A DNA stretch of 64,000 nucleotides from Simiduia curdlanivorans (GTDB taxonomy: Bacteria > Pseudomonadota > Gammaproteobacteria > Pseudomonadales > Cellvibrionaceae). A program made the position numbers and the translations under genes. Below are positions 35,105 through 44,138 of this stretch, piece by piece; position 1 is the first letter of the stretch; each line of letters begins with the position of its first letter. The notes under the pieces are model-generated. The model saw nothing but the letters and a program-made list of their open reading frames with translations, ran no database searches and was not told the origin of the DNA. The stretch covers positions 1,862,501 to 1,926,500 of the forward strand of contig NZ_JAUFQG010000004.1 in the NCBI RefSeq assembly GCF_030409605.1, written 5' to 3'.

Positions 35105-35659
35105 ATGAAAATTTTAATCGCTTGTTGTTTGGCAGTGTTGATGGCCTGCTCCAGTATTGATGCGGCTGAACAGCCCGCTGGAGACAGGCAGGACTTCTAT
35201 TTGTTATTGTCTGGTTTGCTAAATGTAAATCAAGATGAATACGTTTATACCGATAACACTGGAAAGGTTAACGTTGATGAATTAATGATGTTTAAGGCGC
35301 TTGAAAAAATATATGTCGCCAATATAGAACCTGACCTGGATAATAATCGTTTCAGTGTTGAACGGCTCAAAGTGGTGATGTTTTTTGCCTTCTATGCCGA
35401 GCAGCGTAACGCTTCCGCTTTTCAGGAATACCTAGCGGCGGACTTGATGCCTATCTACCTAGCTAACAAAAAAACCTTTGTAAGTATTCTGCAAGAGTTA
35501 CCTTTTCTTGCGGCGGCCAACTGCGCTCGCTTGAGCGCTTATTTCGGTCATGAAGGTTTACATCTCGATCAAAAACCTAGCTTTGTAAAAGATAACCAAG
35601 CCTTTCTGCAGCAACAATTAGGCGGTTCTCAATACGATCAATGCATGCGTTTTTTTTAA
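35105..35659 (+). CDS. hypothetical lipoprotein paired with L,D-transpeptidase-like protein
   Basis: Protein of 184 aa with lipoprotein signal MKILIACCLAVLMACSS (lipobox Cys at about residue 15). The mature part is alpha-helical in appearance with a conserved-looking DNNRFSVERLKVVMFFAFYAEQR segment. No family recognised. It starts four bases after the stop of the preceding gene and is translationally coupled. A periplasm-facing lipoprotein directly after a peptidoglycan-type enzyme without signal peptide is the layout of secreted effector and immunity pairs; this is inference. Confidence 0.7.
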   Translation: MKILIACCLAVLMACSSIDAAEQPAGDRQDFYLLLSGLLNVNQDEYVYTDNTGKVNVDELMMFKALEKIYVANIEPDLDNNRFSVERLKVVMFFAFYAEQRNASAFQEYLAADLMPIYLANKKTFVSILQELPFLAAANCARLSAYFGHEGLHLDQKPSFVKDNQAFLQQQLGGSQYDQCMRFF

Positions 35660-35723
35660 CGGTCTAAAACCTGTCAACTAAACGTAGAGGGTAATTGTTT
35701 GGCGCTTAGTCTGCGCTAAATAG

Positions 35724-36362
35724 CTACCCTTGCGCATCGGGCTGATGTTCCGGTTTGGCATCGGCGAATGCAGGCAAGCTATTGCAGTGTTGATAAACGG
35801 CCATCAGGGTTGGGTAGGCCGACAGATCTACATTGAAGCGCTCGGCGTTGTAAATTTGCGGAATCAGACACACATCGGCGAGGGTGGGGTTGTTGCCGAA
35901 GCAAAATTTACCACCGTGTCTCTTGACCGATAACTCCAGCGCTGCAAAGCCGGTTTGAATCCAGTGCGCATACCAGGCATTTTTTTGTGCTTCGCTCGCG
36001 CCCAGCTCGCCGGTGATGTATTTCAACACGCGCAAGTTGTTAAGCGGGTGAATATCGCAGGCTATGGAGAAAGCGAAGGCGCGAATTTGCGCCTGTTGCC
36101 AACTGTCGCCCGGTAGTAAGCTCGGTTTTGGGTGTTCTACCTCTAGCCACTCCATAATCGCCATGGATTGGCTAAGTACGCCTTGCTCAGTCTCTAATGC
36201 CGGTATCAAACCCTGTGGGTTTTTGTTCGTGTAGTCAGCCGATTTTTGCTCGCCTTTTAGCAGTGACACAAAGGCGAGGTCTACCGGCACACCTTTTAAG
36301 TTGAACGCGATGCGTGTGCGGTAGGCGGCTGAAGAGCGAAAATAACCGTACAGGGTTGGCAT
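35724..36362 (-). CDS. maiA: maleylacetoacetate isomerase
   Basis: Glutathione-dependent zeta-class transferase (212 aa) converting 4-maleylacetoacetate to 4-fumarylacetoacetate in tyrosine/homogentisate breakdown. The N-terminal thioredoxin fold begins LYGYFRSSAAYRTRIAFNLKG with the catalytic SSAAYR motif, then NPQGLIPALE and the C-terminal helical domain with NPTLADVCLIPQ. It is the last gene of hmgA-fahA-maiA, 18 bases after fahA. Confidence 0.95.
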   Translation of the reverse strand: MPTLYGYFRSSAAYRTRIAFNLKGVPVDLAFVSLLKGEQKSADYTNKNPQGLIPALETEQGVLSQSMAIMEWLEVEHPKPSLLPGDSWQQAQIRAFAFSIACDIHPLNNLRVLKYITGELGASEAQKNAWYAHWIQTGFAALELSVKRHGGKFCFGNNPTLADVCLIPQIYNAERFNVDLSAYPTLMAVYQHCNSLPAFADAKPEHQPDAQG

Positions 36363-36380
36363 AGTAAGTCCTTTTAATCA

Positions 36381-37391
36381 TTAAGCGTTTTTGACTAGGG
36401 TTTGCTCGATAGTGCCGAAAATAGATTGGCCTGCTTTATCGCGCATTTCAATTTTAACCTTGTCGCCAAACTTCATAAACGACGTGCTGGGTTTGCCATC
36501 GCGAATGGTTTCGATCATACGAATTTCGGCAATGCAGGAGTAGCCTACGCCACCTTCATCAATGGCGGTGCCGTGGCCAGTGCCTTGTTTGTTCGACACT
36601 GTGCCAGAGCCGATGATTGCGCCAGCGCCTATGTTGCGCGATTTGGTCACGTGGGCAATTAATTGACCAAAGTGAAAGGTCATATCGGTGCCGGCTTCGG
36701 GTTTGCCGAAGGCTTTATCATTCAGATATGACAGCAGTGGTAGCGATAATTTACTACCGTCCCAAGCATCCCCTAATTCATCGGGCGTAACTGCCACGGG
36801 GGAAAAGGCCGAAGCGGGTTTAGATTGGAAAAAACCAAAGCCCTTGGCCAGCTCGCCAGGAATTAAACCGCGTAGAGACACGTCGTTCACTAGCATCACT
36901 AAGCGGATATGTTTTTTCGCATCTTCCGCATTGGTCGACATAGGTACATCGTCGGTCACAATGGCGATTTCGGCTTCGAAGTCGACGCCCCATTCATCGC
37001 TCGGCAGTGGGATGTCGTCGCGTGGGCCGATGAAATCGTCTGAGCCGCCTTGGTACATCAGCGGATCTGTCCAGAAGGTTTCCGGCATTTCGGCGTTGCG
37101 CGCTTTGCGCACTAGTTCCACGTGGTTGACATAGGCGCTGCCGTCGGCCCATTGGTAGGCGCGCGGTAGTGGCGAGGCGCACTCGGCTTCTTTAAACGCG
37201 AAACTACCGGTCGCCTTACCCGCATTTAAATCTTTATACAGGGCTTCGAGTTTGGGCGCGCAGGCGTCCCAGTTATCCAGTGCCGCTTGCAAGGTGGGTG
37301 CTATGTGATTGGCGGCAACGGCTTTGGTTAAATCCTTATTAACAACGATAAGCGCGCCGTCGCGGCCTTTTTTCTGTGATGCAAGTTTCAT
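36381..37391 (-). CDS. fahA: fumarylacetoacetate hydrolase family protein
   Basis: Hydrolase of 336 aa that should split fumarylacetoacetate into fumarate and acetoacetate. The FAH core has metal-binding Glu residues in DFEAEIAIVTDD and the segments VNDVSLRGL, FFQSKPASAFSPVAV and GSGTVSNKQGTG. It is shorter than the about 420-residue eukaryotic enzyme but typical of the second bacterial form. It lies between hmgA and maiA, which fixes its role. The gap to hmgA holds a heptamer repeat array. Confidence 0.93.
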   Translation of the reverse strand: MKLASQKKGRDGALIVVNKDLTKAVAANHIAPTLQAALDNWDACAPKLEALYKDLNAGKATGSFAFKEAECASPLPRAYQWADGSAYVNHVELVRKARNAEMPETFWTDPLMYQGGSDDFIGPRDDIPLPSDEWGVDFEAEIAIVTDDVPMSTNAEDAKKHIRLVMLVNDVSLRGLIPGELAKGFGFFQSKPASAFSPVAVTPDELGDAWDGSKLSLPLLSYLNDKAFGKPEAGTDMTFHFGQLIAHVTKSRNIGAGAIIGSGTVSNKQGTGHGTAIDEGGVGYSCIAEIRMIETIRDGKPSTSFMKFGDKVKIEMRDKAGQSIFGTIEQTLVKNA

Positions 37392-37444
37392 ACATTTTCC
37401 TTTAATCAGCGACGCAGAATTAGATCCGCGATCTTAGAATTTAA

Positions 37445-37560
37445 GCTTGTAGCTTGTAGGGGCAGGCCATCCTGCTTGTAGCTTGTAGCTTGTAGCTTGT
37501 AGCTTGTAGCTTGTAGCTTGTAGCTTGTAGCTTGTAGCTTGTAGGCGGGGGGCCGCCCCC
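37445..37560. repeat. GCTTGTA heptamer array between hmgA and fahA
   Basis: Two GCTTGTA units (37445-37458), then GGGGCAGGCCATCCT, then ten perfect tandem GCTTGTA units (37474-37543), ending in a GC-rich hairpin of GGGGG/CCCCC type just after the hmgA stop. The central module is shared with repeats at 28.56 kb, 38.97 kb and 55.2 kb. It sits inside an operon, so it will be transcribed and could affect transcript stability. Confidence 0.9.
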
Positions 37561-37561
37561 T

Positions 37562-38854
37562 TCAAGCGTTAAAGTTTTTCTTCAACTTATCCCAGCATTT
37601 AACATAGTCGAGTTGGCGCGCCTCTGTGGTCATGGCGAAGCGCGTTGGGGTAATGGCGTAGCGAGATTCAAACATAAACGCCAGGGTATTGTCATAGCGC
37701 TGTGGCTTTAAGTCGGCCTGACTGGCTTTTTCAAATACTTCCGCCTCTGGGCCATGGGGGCTCATGCAATTGTGTAAGCTGGCGCCGCCGGGTTCGAAAC
37801 CTTTTTCTTTGGCGTCGTAAACACCGTGAATCAAGCCCATGAACTCACTCATGATGTTGCGGTGATACCAAGGTGGGCGAAAGGTGTTGTCGGCCACCAT
37901 CCAGCGCGGCGGGAAAATAACGAAGTCGCAATTGGCCACACCGGGCGTATCAGAAGGCGAGCTGATAACGGTGAAAATGGATGGATCTGGGTGATCGAAA
38001 CTAACGGTGTTGATCACATTAAAGCGCGCCAGCTCGTATTTATAGGGCGCGGAGTTGCCGGTCCAGGCCACTACATCGAGCGGCGAGTGGCCGATATCGG
38101 CGCTGAAGAAATGGCCGCCGTATTTACACACCAGTTCAAACTCGCCTTCGCGGTCTTCATAGGCCGCCACCGGGTATTGAAAATCGCGATCGTTGGCATA
38201 GCCGTTGGCACCCACGGGGCCGCGTTCTGGCAGGGTGAAGGCGGCGCCGTAATTTTCGCACACATAGCCGCGCGCACTGGCCTCTAACAACACCACGCGA
38301 AACTTCATGCCGCGTGGAATCACCGCAATATCGCCGGGGCCAATATCGAGTAAGCCGCACTCGGTGTGCAGGCGCAGCTTGCCCTGTTGTGGCACAAACA
38401 ATAACTCGCCGTCGGCGTTGTAAAAAAACCGATCCTGCATGGATTGGTTGATCAAATACAGGTGGATACCAATGCCGACTTGTACGCCGGCGTCGCCATT
38501 GGCGGCCAGTGTTACCAAACCATCGATAAAGTCTTGGGCTTGGGTCGGGATGGGCAGTGGCGACCAGCGCAGCATGTTCGGCACCGGCGTTTGCTCGGTA
38601 ATGGGGCCAGTGCGGGTTAGCGTCGCGCCGGCATAGGCGGCGTAATCACCTTGCTGGGCCGAGGGCCGAATACGGTACAGCCAGGTGCGGCGGTTGTGCG
38701 CGCGCGGGGCGGTGAATGCAGTGCTGCTGAATTGCTCGGCATAGAGGCCATAGGCGACTTTTTGCGGGCTGAAACGGCCCAGGGGCAGGGCACCGGGCAG
38801 GGCTTCGGTTTCATGCTCGTTGTCGAAACCGGTTAAATAGCGCAAGGGTTCCAT
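37562..38854 (-). CDS. hmgA: homogentisate 1,2-dioxygenase
   Basis: Non-haem iron dioxygenase (430 aa) that opens the ring of homogentisate to maleylacetoacetate. The protein starts LTGFDNEHETEALPGALP, a family hallmark, and carries the iron-ligand region PPWYHRNIMSEFMGLIHG with His and Glu, followed by SLHNCMSPHGPE with the third His ligand. Full length for the family. First gene of the hmgA-fahA-maiA operon; hydroxyphenylpyruvate dioxygenase is not in the window. Confidence 0.97.
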   Translation of the reverse strand: MEPLRYLTGFDNEHETEALPGALPLGRFSPQKVAYGLYAEQFSSTAFTAPRAHNRRTWLYRIRPSAQQGDYAAYAGATLTRTGPITEQTPVPNMLRWSPLPIPTQAQDFIDGLVTLAANGDAGVQVGIGIHLYLINQSMQDRFFYNADGELLFVPQQGKLRLHTECGLLDIGPGDIAVIPRGMKFRVVLLEASARGYVCENYGAAFTLPERGPVGANGYANDRDFQYPVAAYEDREGEFELVCKYGGHFFSADIGHSPLDVVAWTGNSAPYKYELARFNVINTVSFDHPDPSIFTVISSPSDTPGVANCDFVIFPPRWMVADNTFRPPWYHRNIMSEFMGLIHGVYDAKEKGFEPGGASLHNCMSPHGPEAEVFEKASQADLKPQRYDNTLAFMFESRYAITPTRFAMTTEARQLDYVKCWDKLKKNFNA

Positions 38855-38971
38855 GGGTTTGGCTCTTGGTTAGGGCGAGGCGTCAATTTAGTTACAAGTG
38901 TAACCAATGTCAAATTTTTGTCAGGGCAACAGCTTCGGCCAGCGATGGGCGAAGCTGTTGCGAGCCGCAAG

Positions 38972-39016
38972 CCGGATGGCCGGACCCCGGATGGCCGAAC
39001 CCCGGATGGCCGGACC
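38972..39016. repeat. three 15-bp tandem repeats
   Basis: Unit CCGGATGGCCGGACC occurs three times in tandem (38972-39016), the middle copy with one change. It belongs to the same GGATGGCC(G/C)GG module seen near metG and, in reverse, at the hmgA-fahA gap. It lies between hmgA and the EamA transporter gene. Confidence 0.85.
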
Positions 39017-39027
39017 CCGCGACAGGG

Positions 39028-39999
39028 CTAGCGGCGGGCGAGTTGTTGCGCCTTTACTTTGATTGCTGGGCTTGGCTGCTTCCTTTGGAGCACCCAAATA
39101 CCCAGCACCACAAGCGCCATGCCCGTGGCGTGGTATGCCGTAAAGTGTTCATCTAACAGCCAAATGGCGAGCAGGCTTGTCACGACCGGGCCGGCGTTAC
39201 CCATCAGGCTCACCTGCTCCGGCCCGATGCGGCGCACCGCCTCACTGCCCATAAAGGCGGGTAATACGGTGCAGAACAAAGCCAGGCCGGCAATGATCCA
39301 CCAAACCGCGGTCGGCCATTGTCGAATGGTTGCGATCTCAACAGACGGGTGCACGGCTTGATGCAGGGTCATCACTAGGGTCGACGACAGCATCACTACG
39401 CAGGTAAAGGGTATAGAACCCATACGCTGAATGGGCCCACGACTCATGACCATGTAGCTGGCGAAAATCAGCGCCGCTAACAACACCAGGCCTGCGCCTA
39501 AAGTGACGTCTGCACCGAGGATTTGCCTATCCATCATGAACATTAAGCTGAGGCCCGCATAGGTCAGCACTACGCACTGCCACATGGTTTTTTTCACCGG
39601 TCGCTTAAACCATAGCCAGCCTAATAACACGGTGAAAATGGGGTAGGAAAATAACAGCATGCGCTCTAATTGCGCGGGAATATATTCCAAGCCTTTCATG
39701 TCGAGCCAGCCCGAAACATAAGAGCCAAGCACGCCTAGGCCGCTGGCGAACAACAAATCTTTTAGCGTAACCCGGTAGTAGCGCATGGACCAGAGGCCAA
39801 TCACTAGAAAAGCCGGTGCCGAAAGCAGTAGCCGAAAAAACATTAAGCTGGTGGCGTCTAAACCGTAGGCGTAGGCCCATTTAATAAAAATAGGTTTGGC
39901 TGAAAATAGAGTAATCGAGCCAATAGCTAAGGCCACGGCGACAGCATCGGCTGGCGATTCTACGGTGCTGAGTTGCGAGTTGGGTGGTTCGTCGTCCAT
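39028..39999 (-). CDS. EamA/DMT-superfamily transporter
   Basis: Inner-membrane protein of 323 aa with ten hydrophobic helices in two EamA halves (first half FSAKPIFIKWAYAYGLD..., second half AALIFASYMVMSRG...GSEAVRRIGPEQVSLMGNAGPVVTSLLAIWLLDE). DMT transporters move metabolites, often exporting amino acids or related compounds. It is upstream of hmgA on the same strand but separated by 173 bases with repeats. Substrate unknown. Confidence 0.88.
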   Translation of the reverse strand: MDDEPPNSQLSTVESPADAVAVALAIGSITLFSAKPIFIKWAYAYGLDATSLMFFRLLLSAPAFLVIGLWSMRYYRVTLKDLLFASGLGVLGSYVSGWLDMKGLEYIPAQLERMLLFSYPIFTVLLGWLWFKRPVKKTMWQCVVLTYAGLSLMFMMDRQILGADVTLGAGLVLLAALIFASYMVMSRGPIQRMGSIPFTCVVMLSSTLVMTLHQAVHPSVEIATIRQWPTAVWWIIAGLALFCTVLPAFMGSEAVRRIGPEQVSLMGNAGPVVTSLLAIWLLDEHFTAYHATGMALVVLGIWVLQRKQPSPAIKVKAQQLARR

Positions 40000-40333
40000 T
40001 GTAAAGTCCTTCCTTTTGGGTAAAAGGCGACAAAGGCGACAGAGAAATAAACACAGTTAACACATCCGCCGCCGTTGCAGCCGGTGTGTTAATAGAAACT
40101 TTAGCTCAACACACCCGCCATCAACACCACGCGCCATTTGGCGGCAATGAGATGTGTGCAGACGAGATGTGGGGCGGCGAGCGGGTACATAAAAAATCCC
40201 TTGATTAAGTGCTCGACAGTAATCGGTGCTGAAATTAAAGGCAAGAAAAAAATGGGCTATTGGCAGTTGGCCAATGGGTTGATTGGTGATGAAATTAAAA
40301 AAGGGCGCTTATGCGCCCTGATGTATTTAAAAA
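40000..40333. terminator. intergenic region with minus-strand terminator at 40296-40319
   Basis: AGGGCGC (40302-40308), 4-base loop, GCGCCCT (40313-40319). On the minus strand the hairpin is followed by six T, making a clear terminator 15 bases after the stop of the beta-helix-cytochrome gene. The rest of the region, upstream of the EamA gene, shows no gene. Confidence 0.85.
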
Positions 40334-41884
40334 CTACTGATCTTGATTCAGCGCTGGGTCGTTGAATCGCCCGCTGTTGTCGACGCCGAGCATGTACTTG
40401 GCAACCGCTAAACGCATCTCTGGGTCAAGATAATCTTGCGCAGGCATCTCCGGGTAGTCTTCACGCTTTTTGGTTGGCTTGGCGATATATTCGGCCAAGC
40501 CTTCTGGGTTATCCATGTACAGCGCTTGGATGATTTGAACGGGTGGGCCAATCATGCGGATATTGTAAGCGTGGCAGCCGGTGCAGACGCCGAAGTAAGC
40601 CATCTTGCCTTTTTCATCTTCCGTGAACGGGTGTGGCTCGGCGGGTTCGGGTAATAAATAACTCACGGTGGCCGCGGTGGTGTCAAAACCACAGGTGCCA
40701 TAATCTTTTAAGCCGACGTTAATGTATTTGGTGCGGTCTAAAATACAGCTGTCTTTACTTTCACCCACGTTCAAAATATCCACATTACCCTTGGTGAAGG
40801 TGGCAACTTTGAGCGCTGTAATTTCATCGATGGGCTCGTAGCCATTGTTGAACATGAGGTTGTCGAGAATAGCCACTTTGTCTGAATGGGGCTCTGAATC
40901 TGGGTCGATGGTGATGTTGGCGAAGCTGTAATGGTCGGTTATCACTATGCCAATATTTTTATTGTTGGTGATGATATTGCCTTCGATGGTCACCTCGTCG
41001 GCCGCCATCACGATAATACCGGTACCGGCCGGAACGCCGGCGACAATGGAGCCTGGCGCGCCGAAGTTTTTGTGGTTGTTATCGTTGATGAAGTTGTTGC
41101 GAATAATCACGTCATAGGTGGTTTTTATGGGTAGGCCTGGGGTAATAAAGGCCAGAATGCCACCGGTGTTGTTGTATACCTTGTTGTTTTCGACCACCGA
41201 GTGACGGCTATTTTCGATTTCAATACCGGCAACGTTTTCAAACACTTCGTTGTTGTTGACGTGAATGTTGTCGCACATACCCACGTAAATGGCCGCGTCT
41301 TCAATGCCGCTCAATACGTTGCGTTCGATCAAACCATTTTTACCCAGCTGCGGGAAAATACCGTACACACCTGTGTCGATAACATGGTTGTTGCGAATTA
41401 AAAAGTTGTTGCCCGCCTGGCCCATAATCGCGTTTCCCTTGTAGTGGGTAATGCGGAAGTTTTCTACGGTGATGTTGTTGCCAGAGTAGAGCACCGCATC
41501 GTTGAGCTTGTGTTCGCCTTCGAGCACGGGCCAGTTACCGTCTTTGATCACGCCTTTTAACCAGATATCGTCTTTGTCGATATACACGGTTTCTTTATAA
41601 GTGCCCGGATGAACGCGAATGACGTCGCCTGGTTGCGCGTCTTTAACCGCAGCCTGAATAGATTGGCCGTCGGTCACGTCAATAAATTTACCGCTGCTGC
41701 CAGTAGCGCCCACGGAGGCGTCGAGCTTGGCGCCGGCTTGTAGTTTGGTGCCATCATTTTTTGCGTAGCGATCGTTGTCACCGACAATTGTAGCGGCATT
41801 ATTCGACGACAAGCTGCTGCCCAGCCATGCGCCGCCGGCCACGAGACCGACCGCGATAATGGCCGTAATAATTTTATTGCTCAT
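40334..41884 (-). CDS. parallel beta-helix repeat protein fused to a C-terminal cytochrome c domain
   Basis: Exported protein of 516 aa. It starts with a signal peptide or membrane anchor (residues 6-28). Residues about 70-370 are right-handed beta-helix repeats rich in N-N-x-I/V patterns (ITVENFRIT, FLIRNNHVI, IHVNNNEVFEN, VTIEGNIITNN) as in NosD-like and carbohydrate-binding helices. The C-terminal about 80 residues hold one haem c site CTGCH with a later Met-containing segment YPEMPAQ. It is the last gene of the cytochrome operon, two bases after the dihaem peroxidase-like gene. Substrate of the helix is unknown; the haem could accept electrons from the partners. Confidence 0.85.
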   Translation of the reverse strand: MSNKIITAIIAVGLVAGGAWLGSSLSSNNAATIVGDNDRYAKNDGTKLQAGAKLDASVGATGSSGKFIDVTDGQSIQAAVKDAQPGDVIRVHPGTYKETVYIDKDDIWLKGVIKDGNWPVLEGEHKLNDAVLYSGNNITVENFRITHYKGNAIMGQAGNNFLIRNNHVIDTGVYGIFPQLGKNGLIERNVLSGIEDAAIYVGMCDNIHVNNNEVFENVAGIEIENSRHSVVENNKVYNNTGGILAFITPGLPIKTTYDVIIRNNFINDNNHKNFGAPGSIVAGVPAGTGIIVMAADEVTIEGNIITNNKNIGIVITDHYSFANITIDPDSEPHSDKVAILDNLMFNNGYEPIDEITALKVATFTKGNVDILNVGESKDSCILDRTKYINVGLKDYGTCGFDTTAATVSYLLPEPAEPHPFTEDEKGKMAYFGVCTGCHAYNIRMIGPPVQIIQALYMDNPEGLAEYIAKPTKKREDYPEMPAQDYLDPEMRLAVAKYMLGVDNSGRFNDPALNQDQ

Positions 41885-41886
41885 TT

Positions 41887-43134
41887 TTATTCTCCTTGTA
41901 AAGCTTGGGTAATGTCTTGTCTCAGCGCCGGTGGAAGTTGCCCAACGGGGGCTAACCCCGATGGCACCGACGCAGGAATGTTAGGGGTAAAGGTTTCGTC
42001 GGTCAGTGTGTCCATAAAGGTCACGAGTAAATCCAATTCAGCGTCGGTTAATTTGGGTTCCCAAATATGCCAGTGCAGTACCATGTTTTTGTTTTGCTCT
42101 TCGGTGAGCGCATGGCCCCGGCCGAGGGTGTAGAACTCGGTGGCTTCGCGCAGGGTTTCGAAACTGCCCGAGTGCATGTAGGGCGCAGTTTTCGTTATGT
42201 TGCGCAAGCTCGGCACTTTAAAACCGCCAAGCCAGGTGGGGTTGTTAAAAATAGCTTCGGCTCCGCGGTCAAACTCTCGGCCCTCGGGTTCTGCAACACC
42301 AATAACCGCCACTTGCTGATGGGTAAATAGCGGCGGTGTATGGCATTCGGCACAGCGGGCGACGAAGGACCTAAAAACGTTTAAGCCGGCTTTTTCGTCT
42401 TCCGTTAAGGCCGCGTGATAACCGTGTGCATAGCGATCGTAGCGGCTATTCAGCGAGATTAACGAGGTTTCAAACGCGGCAATGGCGAGATAAATTTTAT
42501 CCAGATCTATGTTGTCGCCCTGTTCGGGAAAGGCCTGTTTAAAGAGTCGCTGATACTCGGCGTTATTATTTAAATCGTTGAGCAACTGCGCGGGGTTGTT
42601 GCCCATCTCCACCGGTGAATAGAGCGGGCCTTGCATCTGCTCTTCCAAACTTTGCGCCCGTGCATCCCAAAAAAACCGGGTTAGAAACGCCATGTTCCAC
42701 AGGCTGGGCGCGGCGCGTTGGGCCTCCTTACCGCCAATGCCTTGCGAGCGCGGCAAGCCGTCGGCAAATCCCAGTTGTGGATGATGACAGCTGGCGCACG
42801 ACAGGGTGTGATCGCCGGATAAAATCGGGTCGAAAAATAAAATGCGCCCCAAATCGATTTGCGCCGGGCTAAAGCCGTCCCGTCGCGCCGGCAGGGCGGT
42901 TTTTAAACCGCCCACACCACGGTTGTACAAGGAGTTGTATTGGTCGTACAGGCTGTGCAGTTTGCAGCCGTTGTTCTGATCCAGGCTAAAACCGGGTGGG
43001 CAATCTTGTGCCAAGGTTACAGCTTGGCTCGAGGCGTTCGCACTCGAGCTCGCCGCGGCGAGCAAGGGCAGGCTGAGAAGTGCGGCGATTGCACCAAGCT
43101 TGGCTGGTCGAGTTAGGCGTCGGGTTATTATCAT
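41887..43134 (-). CDS. MauG/cytochrome c peroxidase-type dihaem protein
   Basis: Periplasmic protein of 415 aa with a signal peptide (residues 1-34) and two haem sites, CASCHHPQLGF and CAECHTPPLF, in the spacing of bacterial cytochrome c peroxidases and MauG. VPSLRNITKTAPYMHSGSFETLREATEFY is the family's C-terminal segment. An unusual N-terminal addition contains two Cys (CPPGF...GCKL) not needed for haem. It either reduces H2O2 or oxidises a partner protein as MauG does. The start overlaps the cytochrome c4 stop by four bases. Confidence 0.9.
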   Translation of the reverse strand: MIITRRLTRPAKLGAIAALLSLPLLAAASSSANASSQAVTLAQDCPPGFSLDQNNGCKLHSLYDQYNSLYNRGVGGLKTALPARRDGFSPAQIDLGRILFFDPILSGDHTLSCASCHHPQLGFADGLPRSQGIGGKEAQRAAPSLWNMAFLTRFFWDARAQSLEEQMQGPLYSPVEMGNNPAQLLNDLNNNAEYQRLFKQAFPEQGDNIDLDKIYLAIAAFETSLISLNSRYDRYAHGYHAALTEDEKAGLNVFRSFVARCAECHTPPLFTHQQVAVIGVAEPEGREFDRGAEAIFNNPTWLGGFKVPSLRNITKTAPYMHSGSFETLREATEFYTLGRGHALTEEQNKNMVLHWHIWEPKLTDAELDLLVTFMDTLTDETFTPNIPASVPSGLAPVGQLPPALRQDITQALQGE

Positions 43135-43754
43135 TTCAGCGTATTTAGGTAGCTCAGTAGGTCGATGAGTTCTTGCTCGGTGACGGTATTGACCATCATG
43201 CGCATTTGGCGGCCATATTTATCGGCTTGTTCAGCACCTCGTTGGCCGGCTTTGAAGGCGGCAAATTGTCGCAGCAAGTAGGCATCGCCAACCCCGGCCA
43301 AGGCCGGCGCATTAAACGCTTCATTGCCTTCGGCTTTACCGCCGTGGCAGGCGCCACACTTCATGTTGTACTGCTTATAGCCGGCGTCGGTATTGCCGCT
43401 GAGTGTCGCAGCCGGTGCCGTGCGCGGCAGCGCTGCGATATAGCTTGAAACCGCCTCGACGGCAGCTTGGTCGGGCAGAACGGCGGCCATGGCGCGCATT
43501 TGTTGGCCGTAAGTGTCGGCGCTGTCGGTGCCCCGCAAGCCATCTTTGAAATGCCTTAGCTGACGCGCCAAGTAGCTAGCCGATTGCCCTGCCAATGCCG
43601 GCGCATGCATCGCTGGCATGCCTTCGGCTTGCTGGCCGTGGCAAGCGGCGCAGGTGTTGTAAAGCGCTTTGCCGTCCTGGCTGTGCGCTAAGCCAGCGAT
43701 ACCGGCGAGGAGGGTCATTGCGACAGTTTTGATGAACATTGCTTTTATAAACAT
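43131..43754 (-). CDS. cytochrome c4-type dihaem protein
   Basis: Periplasmic electron carrier of 207 aa. A signal peptide ends near AHSQ, and two tandem class I cytochrome domains carry CAACHG and CGACHG, each followed about 60 residues later by a Met-rich region (MRAM, MRMM) supplying the axial Met. It is the first gene of the three-gene operon and likely exchanges electrons with the dihaem peroxidase-like protein and the beta-helix cytochrome. Met6 (43739) is an alternative start. Confidence 0.92.
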   Translation of the reverse strand: MFIKAMFIKTVAMTLLAGIAGLAHSQDGKALYNTCAACHGQQAEGMPAMHAPALAGQSASYLARQLRHFKDGLRGTDSADTYGQQMRAMAAVLPDQAAVEAVSSYIAALPRTAPAATLSGNTDAGYKQYNMKCGACHGGKAEGNEAFNAPALAGVGDAYLLRQFAAFKAGQRGAEQADKYGRQMRMMVNTVTEQELIDLLSYLNTLK

Positions 43755-44138
43755 AGTGCTGCTCTTAGTGTGCCTAATGGTCTTATGAGTCTAGAACTGC
43801 TTTAGTTTTTTTCGACCTATGGTTTATTTGGTACGCTGGTGCCACATAATTTATCGAATTATACGTAAATGACAAAAAATAAACAGCCTACACCTAAGGG
43901 GTTGGCGCATTTTTCATTCTATTGGCATTAAATTGCTGCTGGGCTGGGTGAAATTAGACCCCATTGGCGTTAGCGGGGACCTGATTCGATGGCTTGATAG
44001 CTCGTTAACTGTCTTGGGTTTGAGTTGGAGTTTGAAGCTTATGAAGCTTAGTGCTTGGGTGAGGCGTTAAGCTGCCTGCTAGACTTCACCTGTCGCGCTC
44101 GTCAACGATGGCGTGGGTAATCGCTATTGGAGTTTGTT
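43755..44138. other. divergent intergenic region, no gene seen
   Basis: About 380 bases between the cytochrome operon (minus) and the solute-binding protein gene (plus). It should contain both promoters; an AT-rich part near 43840-43880 is the best candidate for the cytochrome promoter. No repeats or RNA genes recognised. Confidence 0.5.

Noticed and set aside
37445..37560. GCTTGTA array as a possible CRISPR
   Set aside because: Period is 7 bases without spacers and without cas genes nearby; it is a simple tandem repeat.
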